Positions 9,066 through 17,043 of a stretch of 59,555 nt of DNA are shown one piece after another (positions within the stretch are counted from its first letter, which is position 1; each line of letters starts with the position of its first letter). Below the pieces are notes generated by a model. That model did not search any database, was not told where the DNA came from, and worked only from the letters and a program-made list of their open reading frames with translations. Both the position numbers and the translations under genes were made by a program. The stretch is taken from positions 1 through 59,555 of the forward strand of contig CAZHBA010000035.1 in assembly GCA_964530225.1 (NCBI GenBank), read 5' to 3'. This stretch comes from CAZHBA01 sp964530225. Lineage in GTDB: Bacteria; Pseudomonadota; Alphaproteobacteria; UBA6615.

Positions 9066-9692
9066 ATGATTATCGCCATCGACGGCCCCGCGGCGGCTGG
9101 CAAAGGCACGCTAGCAAAGCGCCTAGCGGATCATTTCGATCTGGCGTTTCTCGATACCGGACGGCTCTATCGCGCCATCGGCTATGCGGTACTGCAGGCC
9201 GGCGGCGACCCAAACGACCAGAAAGCTGCCGTTTCAGCTGTGCGGGTGCTCGACCCGGCAAATGTCGATACCGGGGAATTATACACAGAACGGGTTGCCG
9301 AAGCGGCCTCGGTGGTGGCCGCCATGCCTGATGTGCGCAAGGAACTGCTGACCTTCCAGCGTAACTTTGCTAACGACCCGCCCAGGGATAAATCCGGCGC
9401 TGTGCTGGACGGGCGCGATATCGGTAGCGTCGTCTGCCCTGACGCCACCTTTAAATTTTTCGTTTTTGCTAGCCCCGAGGTCCGCGCCGAGCGGCGTTTT
9501 AAAGAGTTGCAGGAAAACGGCGTGGAGAGTACATATGCCGCCGTCCTGGCCGATATTGAGCAGCGGGATCAACGAGATTACAGGCGGAAAGTATCGCCGC
9601 TGAGATCTGTCAATGCCCGTGAGATTGACACCTCCGGTAAAACGCCCGACGCGGTATTCGAAGAAGCGTTGGCCCATATCGAAGGTGAATAA
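9066..9692 (+). CDS. cmk: Cytidylate kinase
   Basis: Phosphorylates CMP and dCMP to the diphosphates in the cytoplasm. The P-loop is IDGPAAAGKGTLAK at residues 5-18, followed by FLDTGRLYRAIG and LDGRDIGSVVCPDA, all typical of bacterial CMP kinases. The 208-residue length is normal. The ATG at 9066 lies directly after the aroA stop, so the two are almost certainly co-translated. A probable promoter for rpsA sits just downstream. Confidence 0.96.
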   Translation: MIIAIDGPAAAGKGTLAKRLADHFDLAFLDTGRLYRAIGYAVLQAGGDPNDQKAAVSAVRVLDPANVDTGELYTERVAEAASVVAAMPDVRKELLTFQRNFANDPPRDKSGAVLDGRDIGSVVCPDATFKFFVFASPEVRAERRFKELQENGVESTYAAVLADIEQRDQRDYRRKVSPLRSVNAREIDTSGKTPDAVFEEALAHIEGE

Positions 9693-9710
9693 ATCAGACA
9701 ATATTCGGCC

Positions 9711-9756
9711 TTGACGGTAGCGTTTTTGGTGTTTGTATGTCCGGATGATCCGGACA
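9711..9756 (+). promoter_or_regulatory. Putative rpsA promoter and leader hairpin
   Basis: TTGACG at 9711-9716 is followed after 17 nt by TGTATG at 9734-9739, a fair sigma-70 type promoter. Overlapping its downstream edge is a perfect inverted repeat, TGTCCGGA (9738-9745) and TCCGGACA (9749-9756), with a 3-nt loop. About 80 nt of leader then precede rpsA. The hairpin could be an mRNA structure or an operator; sequence alone does not decide. Confidence 0.5.
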
Positions 9757-9827
9757 GGCATCGAAACCGCATAGACCGCCGGAACCAACCGGCTGGCAGG
9801 ATTAGATTAAGAATAAAAAGGACCTCC

Positions 9828-9833
9828 ATGTAA
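9828..9833 (+). promoter_or_regulatory. Start-stop codon pair (ATG TAA) directly before rpsA
   Basis: An AAAAGGA site at 9816-9822 stands 5 nt from an ATG at 9828, which is followed at once by TAA and then, in the same frame, by the rpsA ATG at 9834. The ribosome site is better spaced for the minimal start-stop than for rpsA (11 nt). Confidence 0.5.
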
Positions 9834-11696
9834 ATGACTGATACCACTTCTACAACTGTAGGTATGCCCGCAATCGAAGACTTCGCTGCTCTGCTCGAAG
9901 AGAGCTTAGGCGGAAAGAGTTCGCTTGAGCGCACCGTCGTCAAAGGCACCGTTATCGCCATCGAAAACGACTCTGCCCTAATCGATGTCGGACTGAAATC
10001 GGAAGGCCGCGTTTCGCTGAAGGAATTCGCGCCATCGGGGCAAGCCGCAGACATTAGTGTCGGCGATCAGGTTGAGGTTTTCGTCGAGCGTTTCGAAGAT
10101 TCAAACGGCGAGGCGGTGTTGAGCCGCGAAAAGGCGCGCCGCGAGGAAGCCTGGGAAATCCTGGAAAAAGCCTTCGAAAACACCGAACGGGTATCGGGAG
10201 CGATTTTTGGCCGCGTGAAGGGCGGCTTTACTGTCGATCTATCGGGCGCCGTCGCCTTTTTGCCGGGCAGTCAGGTCGATATTCGCCCGGTGCGCGATGT
10301 CACACCGCTCATGGGTACCCCACAGCCCTTCATGATCCTCAAAATGGATCGTAGCCGCGGCAACATTGTAGTCTCGCGGCGCGCCGTGCTGGAGGAAACC
10401 CGCGCCGCCGAACGCACGGAACTGGTCGCCAACCTGCAGGAAGGCCAAGTCTTGCAGGGCGTGGTGAAAAACATCACCGACTACGGCGCCTTCGTCGATC
10501 TTGGCGGAGTCGACGGATTGCTCCACGTTACCGATATTTCCTGGAAGCGCGTTAACCACCCCTCCGAGGCTTTACAAGTCGGCCAGACGGTCCAGGTTCA
10601 GGTTATCCGCTTCAACTCGGAAACCCAGCGCATCAGCCTCGGCATGAAACAGCTTGAAGCCGACCCGTGGGAGACCGTAGAAGCTAAATATCCGGTCAAC
10701 AGCCGGTTCACCGGCCGCGTCACTAACATTACCGACTATGGTGCTTTCGTTGAGCTGGAAGCCGGTATCGAGGGCCTGGTCCACGTATCGGAAATGAGCT
10801 GGACGAAAAAGAACGTCCATCCCGGAAAAATCGTTTCAACCTCGCAGGAGGTCGAAGTGGTGGTGCTCGATGTTGACCCCAACAAACGGCGCATTAGCCT
10901 CGGGCTCAAGCAAACCAAGGATAACCCGTGGGACAGCTTCGCCGAGACCTTCAAGGTCGGCAACGAGGTCGAGGGCGAAGTCCGCAACATCACCGAGTTC
11001 GGACTGTTTGTCGGCTTACCCGGCGACATCGACGGCATGGTCCACCTTTCGGACATCACCTGGGATTCATCGGGCGAGCAGGCCCTGGAAGGGTTCAACA
11101 AGGGCGACACCGTCAAGGTCAAGGTACTCGATGTCGATGTCGAGAAGGAGCGCATCTCGCTGGGCATCAAACAGCTCAGTGAAGATCCGTTCGCCTCGGC
11201 CGCCAGCAGCATAAAGAAGGGCGCCATCGTTACGGCCACCGTATCGGAAGTGAACGACGGCGGTATCGGAGTGGCGACTAGTGGCGGCCTCACTGCCTTC
11301 ATCCGCCGTTCCGACCTGTCGCGCGACCGTTCCGAACAGCGTCCCGACCGGTTTGCCGTCGGCGAGAAGGTCGATGCCAAAGTCACCAACATCGATGCGT
11401 CGGGCCGCAAGCTCTCATTGTCGATCAAGGCCAAAGAGATCGACGAAGAAAAAGCGGCGATGAAGCAGTACGGCTCGTCGGATAGCGGTGCATCCCTCGG
11501 CGATATTTTGGGCGCCGCACTACGCGAAAAAGAGCAACAGGACGCGGGTGAGGAGACCGCTAGCGAAGAAACCGCCCCTGAAGAGCCGGCACCCGAACCC
11601 GAAGCGGCGGCTGAAGACGAACCCGCCGAGGAGGAGACTGCCGAAGCGGTAGAAGAAACCGCCGAGAGCGAGGATAAAGCGGACGACAAGTCGTGA
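9834..11696 (+). CDS. rpsA: 30S ribosomal protein S1
   Basis: S1 binds mRNA on the 30S subunit and helps start translation. The protein shows six consecutive S1 (OB-fold) repeats from about residue 35 to 540, with signatures such as NITDYGAFVDLGGVDGLLHV and ITDYGAFVELEAGIEGLVHV. At 620 residues it exceeds the common 550-570 because of a tail of about 60 residues built of Glu, Ala and Pro with a final KADDKS. The start is the ATG after the start-stop pair at 9828. It lies in the conserved cmk-rpsA-sppA-ihfB order and has its own likely promoter. Confidence 0.97.
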   Translation: MTDTTSTTVGMPAIEDFAALLEESLGGKSSLERTVVKGTVIAIENDSALIDVGLKSEGRVSLKEFAPSGQAADISVGDQVEVFVERFEDSNGEAVLSREKARREEAWEILEKAFENTERVSGAIFGRVKGGFTVDLSGAVAFLPGSQVDIRPVRDVTPLMGTPQPFMILKMDRSRGNIVVSRRAVLEETRAAERTELVANLQEGQVLQGVVKNITDYGAFVDLGGVDGLLHVTDISWKRVNHPSEALQVGQTVQVQVIRFNSETQRISLGMKQLEADPWETVEAKYPVNSRFTGRVTNITDYGAFVELEAGIEGLVHVSEMSWTKKNVHPGKIVSTSQEVEVVVLDVDPNKRRISLGLKQTKDNPWDSFAETFKVGNEVEGEVRNITEFGLFVGLPGDIDGMVHLSDITWDSSGEQALEGFNKGDTVKVKVLDVDVEKERISLGIKQLSEDPFASAASSIKKGAIVTATVSEVNDGGIGVATSGGLTAFIRRSDLSRDRSEQRPDRFAVGEKVDAKVTNIDASGRKLSLSIKAKEIDEEKAAMKQYGSSDSGASLGDILGAALREKEQQDAGEETASEETAPEEPAPEPEAAAEDEPAEEETAEAVEETAESEDKADDKS

Positions 11697-11722
11697 CGCT
11701 CAACTAAGCGACCGGAGTTCGG

Positions 11723-12631
11723 ATGTCGTTTGACCCCGATACCGTAATCGATCGCCGCCGTCTCAAACGAAAATTGCGATGGTGGCAGGCCGTGACCCTG
11801 GTAGCCGCGACGCTAGCAGTTATCGCCAGTCTGCAGGCCAGCGATTTGCTGTTCAAGCGCGATACGGTAGCGCGGCTGCGCGTCACCGGTCTGATCGTCG
11901 AGGATCCCAGACGCGACGCCCTTTTGGCCGTTATCGCGGAAGACTCGTCGGTGCGCGCCCTGATTGTCCATCTAGACAGCCCTGGCGGCACCGTTGTCGG
12001 CGGTGAAGACCTCTACCACTCGCTGCGGGCAGTTAGCAAAAATAAACCCGTTGTAACCGTAATGGGGACGGTTGCCGCCTCGGCGGCCTACATGACCGCC
12101 GTCGCCGGCGACCGCGTTTTTGCCCGCGAAGGCACCATCACCGGCTCAATTGGGGTTTTGTTCAAAACCGCCGATATCACCGGCATGCTCGATAAACTGG
12201 GCATTAAGCCGGAATCCTTGAAATCTGGGCCATTAAAGGCGGTGCCATCGCCAACGGAGCCCCTGACCGACGAGGCACGCATCGCTACCCAGGCGTTAGT
12301 TCTTGATTTATTTGATTTTTTTATTGACCTAGTAGCCGAAAGGCGACCGTTGGGCCGGGCACAAGTATTGCAACTCGCCGATGGCCGCGTCTATACCGGC
12401 CGGCAAGCGGTGGCCAATGGTCTCGTCGACGCTATCGGTGGTGAAACCGCGGCGCGCGACTGGCTGGCCGAGGCAAAGGATATTCCCCGTAAAATTCGTG
12501 CGGTCACGGTTAAGCCCAAAAGAGCGCGAACCAGGCTCTCTGACGCGCTTTTGGGGCTAACGGGAAAATCGTTATTTTCCAACGCACTAACACTTGACGG
12601 CCTGTTATCTGTTTGGCACCCTGACTTGTGA
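11723..12631 (+). CDS. sppA: Signal peptide peptidase, short SppA type
   Basis: A membrane-anchored serine protease that degrades signal peptides after secretion. One transmembrane segment lies at about residues 22-44, with the catalytic domain outside the cytoplasm. The expected Ser/Lys dyad is visible as Ser120 in TVAASAAYM and Lys172 in GPLKAVPSP; the 52-residue spacing equals that of short single-domain SppAs. The motifs LDSPGGTVVGGEDLY and GSIGVLF support the call. Length 302 aa is normal for the short form. It follows rpsA by 26 nt. Confidence 0.93.
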   Translation: MSFDPDTVIDRRRLKRKLRWWQAVTLVAATLAVIASLQASDLLFKRDTVARLRVTGLIVEDPRRDALLAVIAEDSSVRALIVHLDSPGGTVVGGEDLYHSLRAVSKNKPVVTVMGTVAASAAYMTAVAGDRVFAREGTITGSIGVLFKTADITGMLDKLGIKPESLKSGPLKAVPSPTEPLTDEARIATQALVLDLFDFFIDLVAERRPLGRAQVLQLADGRVYTGRQAVANGLVDAIGGETAARDWLAEAKDIPRKIRAVTVKPKRARTRLSDALLGLTGKSLFSNALTLDGLLSVWHPDL

Positions 12632-12742
12632 TCTTTGGTCTCAGTGGCCGCAGAAGATCGCCCGCGCCGCAATCTAGGGGTGTAGGTAACGCGTGGACCT
12701 AGGCTATGCATTGGTTCTGGACCATTCATCCCGGGGATAACG

Positions 12743-13027
12743 ATGACAAAGTCGGAACTGATTCAGCGCCTGGCAGAGCAAAATCCACACCTGTTCCAGC
12801 GGGATGTTGAACGTATCGTGGCTACTATCCTGGACGAAATCACCGCCGCCCTGTCGCGCGGTGATCGTGTCGAGTTGCGTGGATTTGGCGCCTTTTCGGT
12901 CAAGCACCGTGGCGCGCGCATCGGCCGCAATCCGCGCACCGGCGAATCTGTGTCGGTAGCCGAAAAGGTGGTGCCATATTTCAAGACCGGCAAGGAACTG
13001 CGCGAACGCCTCAACGCTAATTCCTAG
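12743..13027 (+). CDS. ihfB: Integration host factor subunit beta
   Basis: A 94-residue HU/IHF DNA-bending protein. The order of motifs is MTKSELIQRLAEQNPHL, GDRVELRGFGAFSVKHR, the arm GRNPRTGESV with the intercalating proline, and VVPYFKTGKELRERLN, diagnostic of the beta subunit. A GGGGA ribosome site precedes the ATG. Its partner IHF-alpha is not in this window. Position after sppA and before lapA is the common alphaproteobacterial order. It bends chromosomal DNA at recombination and promoter sites. Confidence 0.97.
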   Translation: MTKSELIQRLAEQNPHLFQRDVERIVATILDEITAALSRGDRVELRGFGAFSVKHRGARIGRNPRTGESVSVAEKVVPYFKTGKELRERLNANS

Positions 13028-13102
13028 CGCGCGCGTTGCAGCGAACACCCACGCGAATGCCGTTACCCGGCATCCCGGCCACACAACCGTGACGTTTGAT
13101 CT

Positions 13103-13429
13103 GTGAAACGACTACGTTGGCTCATAACCGCACCGTTAGCGTTAATCCTGATCGTTTTCGCCGTCAACAATCGCTATCTCGTCGATGTGAGCTTGTGGCC
13201 GCTCGATTTCATCGTGCGCTGGCCGCTGTTCGTATTTGTTTATATCGGCGTGATCGCCGGCTTTCTGGCCGGTGCTATAGTTGCTTGGGCGTCGGCGGCA
13301 CAGTGCCATCGCCACGCCCGTCAGCGGCGCGTTGGCAAAGATGTAAAAATGGCCACAACCACGCGCGCTAAAGACGAACCTCAGATCAGCGAAGGCGCCG
13401 ACAAAACGCCCCCCGCCTTGATCGATTGA
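13103..13429 (+). CDS. LapA-domain (DUF1049) inner-membrane protein
   Basis: A 108-residue protein with two transmembrane helices (about residues 8-25 and 42-66), separated by the NNRYLVDVSLWPLDF stretch typical of the LapA/YciS fold. The cytoplasmic tail is basic, then polar. GTG start at 13103. In E. coli the LapA/LapB pair controls lipopolysaccharide assembly; no LapB is seen next to it here. It overlaps the region just before an ornithine-cyclodeaminase-like gene and is probably co-transcribed from ihfB. Confidence 0.85.
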   Translation: MKRLRWLITAPLALILIVFAVNNRYLVDVSLWPLDFIVRWPLFVFVYIGVIAGFLAGAIVAWASAAQCHRHARQRRVGKDVKMATTTRAKDEPQISEGADKTPPALID

Positions 13430-13437
13430 GCCCGCCC

Positions 13438-14388
13438 ATGCAGACCGTTAGCGCCAACGAGGTCGATGCCGCCCTTGGCTATGTTGATCTTGTCGATACC
13501 CTGCGTGATGCGTTTCGGCGCGACACCATTGTGCCGTTGCGCCACCACCATGCGATCCCGACGGGGAGCCAAGAGGCGACATTATTGCTAATGCCGGCGT
13601 GGAGTGCGCCCGACCCGACGCCGGCCCATGTGGGCGTGAAAATAGTATCTGTCTATCCTGATAACAGTGTCCGCGATCTGCCGTCGGTGATGGGGACGTA
13701 TCTATTACTCGATGGCCACACCGGTGCACCGGCGGCATCGATCGATGGACCAGCACTAACGGCCCGCCGCACAGCGGCAGCATCGGCGTTGGCGGCGGAC
13801 TATTTGGTGCGGCCCGATGCCAAACGCCTGCTAATGGTCGGCACCGGACGGCTCGCCAGCAACCTGATCGAGGCGCACGCAGCGATCCGGCCGATCAACG
13901 AGACGGTGATTTGGGGCCGCGACAGGGCCAAGGCCGAACGGCTGGCCCAGCGGCTCGACACCAGCGTCCACCGGGTTACTGCAACCGGCGATTTAGAGGC
14001 GGCGGCGCACAACACCCACATCATCAGTTGCGCCACCACGTCGCGCGATCCGCTGATCCAGGGCGACTGGCTGACCGAGGGCGTTCATGTCGACCTGGTT
14101 GGCGGTTTTCGTCCCGATATGCGCGAAGCCGACGATCGGGTTATCGAACGAGGCCGGATTTTTGTCGATACGCGCACTGGCGCGCTGGCAGAGGCCGGCG
14201 ACATTGTCCAACCGATCGACGCTGGCATTCTTGAGGCCAACGATATCGCCGGCGATTTATTCGAGCTGTGCCGGGAACAACAGACCGGCCGTCAATCACC
14301 AGCCGAGATCACGGTGTTTAAATCGGTGGGTACGGCGCTCGAAGATCTGGCCGCGGCGGAACTTCTCATGACCCGGATGGCGACATGA
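13438..14388 (+). CDS. Ornithine cyclodeaminase / mu-crystallin family protein
   Basis: NAD(P)-dependent family covering ornithine and related cyclodeaminases and imine reductases, cytoplasmic. Visible are the substrate-side loop around GVKIVSVYPDN, DGPALTARRTAAASALA (family signature, about residues 105-121), and the Rossmann glycine motif VGTGRLASNL (about 134-143). Length 316 aa is normal. The ATG at 13438 is preferred over the upstream TTG, which overlaps lapA. The gene overlaps the next (AGE epimerase) by ATGA, so both are coupled. The true substrate is unknown. Confidence 0.87.
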   Translation: MQTVSANEVDAALGYVDLVDTLRDAFRRDTIVPLRHHHAIPTGSQEATLLLMPAWSAPDPTPAHVGVKIVSVYPDNSVRDLPSVMGTYLLLDGHTGAPAASIDGPALTARRTAAASALAADYLVRPDAKRLLMVGTGRLASNLIEAHAAIRPINETVIWGRDRAKAERLAQRLDTSVHRVTATGDLEAAAHNTHIISCATTSRDPLIQGDWLTEGVHVDLVGGFRPDMREADDRVIERGRIFVDTRTGALAEAGDIVQPIDAGILEANDIAGDLFELCREQQTGRQSPAEITVFKSVGTALEDLAAAELLMTRMAT

Positions 14389-15557
14389 CCGTAACCGGCA
14401 AGCAAATCCGTATTTGGCTGAGCGAAAAAGCTTTGCCGCTATGGAGTAGTGCGGGGCTGGATAGCGACGCGGGTGGATTTTTCGACGATCTGACCACTAG
14501 CGGCGAACCCATACGAAATGTGCCCAAACGCCTACGTGTGCAAGCCCGCCAGGTTTACGTGTTCAGCCACGCTCACCTGCTCGGCTGGACACCGGTACCT
14601 GGACACATGGCGCCGCTCGATGCCGCCACCCGCGGTTTCAACTTTATGATCGAACATTACTGGCGTGACGATCCGGGCGGATTTGTCTACGCCACCGGCC
14701 CTGACGGTACGGTTAGAGATCCGCGTATTGAGCTTTACGATCAAGCGTTCGTGGTGTTGGCCTGCGCCTGGTATTTCCGCGCCTGCGGCGACGACCGGGC
14801 GAAAACTTGGGCCGCGCGGGTGATCAGATTTCTCGACACCAATTTGGCCGATAATGCCAATGGCGGGTTTTTCGATAACCTGTCCCACGACCTGCCACGC
14901 CGCCAAAACCCCCACATGCACCTTCTGGAGGCGCTGCTGGCGCTCCACCAAGCAACAGGCAATGAAGATGCGCTGACGCGCGCGCGCAGCCTGGTCATGC
15001 TATTTCGCCAGCGGTTTCTGGACGAGGACAGTGGCACACTTGGAGAATTCTTCGACGTCGGGTGGAATCCCGCAATAACCACCGTGGGCGATATCGTTGA
15101 ACCCGGCCATCACTTTGAATGGGTCTGGCTGCTGTATCACTATGGTGCGCTGACCGGTGACGATTGCAGCCGCGAGGCTGAGATGCTTTACCGTTATGCT
15201 GAACAATACGGCATCGACCGCGAGCCGGGGGCAGCCCAAGGGCTGGTCTACGATTCCTTGCTGCGCCGCGGCGTCGATCTCGATGACAACAAGCGCCTGT
15301 GGGGCCAGACCGAAGCAATCAAGGCACATACCGCTCGGTTGGAATTCGCCGGCGATGAAGACGCCCGCGTGCGTTTGGACAAAATGCTCGACCGCCTGTT
15401 GGATTGCCACCTGATGGGTAACACCGGCCTGTGGCGCGAACATTTGCAGAACGACGGTACCCCGATCCGCGACACCGTCCCGGCGACATCGCTCTACCAT
15501 CTATTTCTTGCGCTAACCGAGGTTCTGCGCGTGCGCGACGGCATAATGGTGCTCTAG
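14385..15557 (+). CDS. AGE-family sugar epimerase/isomerase
   Basis: An (alpha/alpha)6-barrel enzyme of the N-acylglucosamine 2-epimerase family; members interconvert N-acetylglucosamine/N-acetylmannosamine or isomerise mannose and fructose. Signatures are KRLRVQARQVYVFSHA, LYDQAFVVLA, the PHMHLLEALLALH helix (about residues 176-188), PGHHFEWVWLL and LWGQTEAIKAH, which carry the active-site His and Arg residues. Length 390 aa is as expected. It begins inside the stop of the preceding gene. The pairing with an ornithine-cyclodeaminase-like gene inside the ihfB-pyrF interval has no obvious common pathway. Confidence 0.9.
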   Translation: MTVTGKQIRIWLSEKALPLWSSAGLDSDAGGFFDDLTTSGEPIRNVPKRLRVQARQVYVFSHAHLLGWTPVPGHMAPLDAATRGFNFMIEHYWRDDPGGFVYATGPDGTVRDPRIELYDQAFVVLACAWYFRACGDDRAKTWAARVIRFLDTNLADNANGGFFDNLSHDLPRRQNPHMHLLEALLALHQATGNEDALTRARSLVMLFRQRFLDEDSGTLGEFFDVGWNPAITTVGDIVEPGHHFEWVWLLYHYGALTGDDCSREAEMLYRYAEQYGIDREPGAAQGLVYDSLLRRGVDLDDNKRLWGQTEAIKAHTARLEFAGDEDARVRLDKMLDRLLDCHLMGNTGLWREHLQNDGTPIRDTVPATSLYHLFLALTEVLRVRDGIMVL

Positions 15558-15628
15558 CGTCGTCGTTGTGGCTTTGCTAGAAACCGCCCGCCCAAGAGGG
15601 CCTGACCACGCCAGGAAAGACCAAACAA

Positions 15629-16333
15629 ATGTTGCCCGATAACCCGGTATTTGTTGCGCTCGATACAACGGATTTGGTCCAAGCCACCGCCTGGGCTAAT
15701 GCCGTACAACAGCATGTGGGCGGCGTAAAACTGGGGCTCGAATTCTTCAATAGCAACGGGCCCGATGGCGTGCGCCGAATTGTCGACCTTGGCCTACCGG
15801 TGTTTCTTGACCTGAAGTTTCACGATATTCCTAACACAGTGGCGGGCGCGGTGCGCGCGGTCGCCGGATTGGGTGCGGCGATAGTGAACGTACACGCTAG
15901 CGGCGGTCCGGCAATGCTTACCGCGGCAGTCGAAGCCGCCGCCGAACATGGTGCCAACCGCCCCCTAGTTATCGCCGTTACCGTGTTGACCAGCCTCGAC
16001 GACGGCGACCTTGCCAGCGTTGGCCAGACGACCCCCGCCGCCTCCCAGGTCGAGCGACTGGCGCGTTTGACACTGTCGTGCGGCCTCGACGGTGTGGTAT
16101 GTTCGTCTGCAGAGATAACTATTTTACGAGCGACCTTCGACGATAATTTTCGCCTGATCGTACCCGGTACCCGACCTAGCTGGGCCAATGCCGACGACCA
16201 GAAGCGAATTATGACGCCGCGCGAGGCCCGCGACTTGGGTGCCGATGTTTTAGTCATCGGGCGACCAATTACCGGTTTCGGCGATCCCGCCGCCGCCGCG
16301 GCGCGTATCGCCGAAGAGTTAGAGGATGTCTGA
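15629..16333 (+). CDS. pyrF: Orotidine 5'-phosphate decarboxylase
   Basis: Last step of UMP synthesis. The TIM-barrel enzyme shows VALDTTDL at the first strand and the catalytic Asp-Lys-Asp set in FLDLKFHDIPNTV (about residues 66-78). VPGTRP and the final VIGRPI bind phosphate. Length 234 aa is normal. An AGGAAAG site precedes the ATG. Its TGA overlaps the ATG of trpF (TGATG), so the two are translationally coupled. Confidence 0.97.
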   Translation: MLPDNPVFVALDTTDLVQATAWANAVQQHVGGVKLGLEFFNSNGPDGVRRIVDLGLPVFLDLKFHDIPNTVAGAVRAVAGLGAAIVNVHASGGPAMLTAAVEAAAEHGANRPLVIAVTVLTSLDDGDLASVGQTTPAASQVERLARLTLSCGLDGVVCSSAEITILRATFDDNFRLIVPGTRPSWANADDQKRIMTPREARDLGADVLVIGRPITGFGDPAAAAARIAEELEDV

Positions 16334-16980
16334 TGGTGGTCACAGCTAAAATATGCGGCATCAGTGATGTCGCGGCGATGCAGACAGCTACCAATAACGG
16401 CGCCAGTTTTGTCGGTTTTGTTTTCTATCCCCAAAGCCCGCGTTCTATAACACCGGGTACGGCAGCCCAACTGGCCGCGATGGCACCTGAAGGTGTGACT
16501 AAGGTCGCCCTCTTCGTCGATCCCAATAATTTGCTTCTGAGCCAGGTGCTCGGCGAAGTTCGCCTCGATATATTGCAGCTTCATGGCGACGAAGCCCCCG
16601 GTAGATGTGAAGAAATCCGCGATCTGTATGATGTGCCGGTTATGAAAGCGATCAAGGTTGAAAAGCTGGAGGATGTCGAATTCGCCAACGACTATTGCGA
16701 CGTTGTCGACTGGTTGATGTTCGATGCCAAAGCGCCGGGTTCAAAACCCGATGCGCTGCCTGGTGGCAACGCTGTGGCGTTCGATTGGACATTATTGGCC
16801 GGCTGGGTGTGGCCGGTGCCGTGGATGCTCGCCGGCGGGCTCAACGCCGACAACGTGGCGACAGCTGTCTCCAGGTCGGGGGCGGAGTTTGTGGATGTGT
16901 CTTCCGGCGTCGAATCGGCGCCCGGCAAGAAAGACCCGGCCGAGATCATACGGTTCCTCGGAGCGGTTGCCAAACTGTAG
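16333..16980 (+). CDS. trpF: Phosphoribosylanthranilate isomerase
   Basis: Third step of tryptophan synthesis from anthranilate, cytoplasmic TIM barrel of 215 residues. AKICGI at the start carries the catalytic cysteine, and LMFDAK the catalytic aspartate. The phosphate site is formed by AGGLNADNV and FVDVSSGVE near the end. The start is within the pyrF stop. trpB follows after 63 nt, so trpF-trpB-trpA form the tryptophan part of this run. Confidence 0.97.
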   Translation: MVVTAKICGISDVAAMQTATNNGASFVGFVFYPQSPRSITPGTAAQLAAMAPEGVTKVALFVDPNNLLLSQVLGEVRLDILQLHGDEAPGRCEEIRDLYDVPVMKAIKVEKLEDVEFANDYCDVVDWLMFDAKAPGSKPDALPGGNAVAFDWTLLAGWVWPVPWMLAGGLNADNVATAVSRSGAEFVDVSSGVESAPGKKDPAEIIRFLGAVAKL

Positions 16981-17043
16981 TCCAAGAATTCGCTAATTGG
17001 CTTATGTTCTGGCCACGATAGCTGATGTATAACCCGGCCCACT

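Noticed and set aside
10736..11689. Minus-strand ORF of 317 codons opposite rpsA
   Set aside because: A Ser/Thr-rich shadow caused by the codon bias of the S1 repeats and acidic tail; no family features.
15820..16584. Long minus-strand ORF opposite pyrF/trpF
   Set aside because: Antisense shadow; both pyrF and trpF are complete and coupled on the plus strand.
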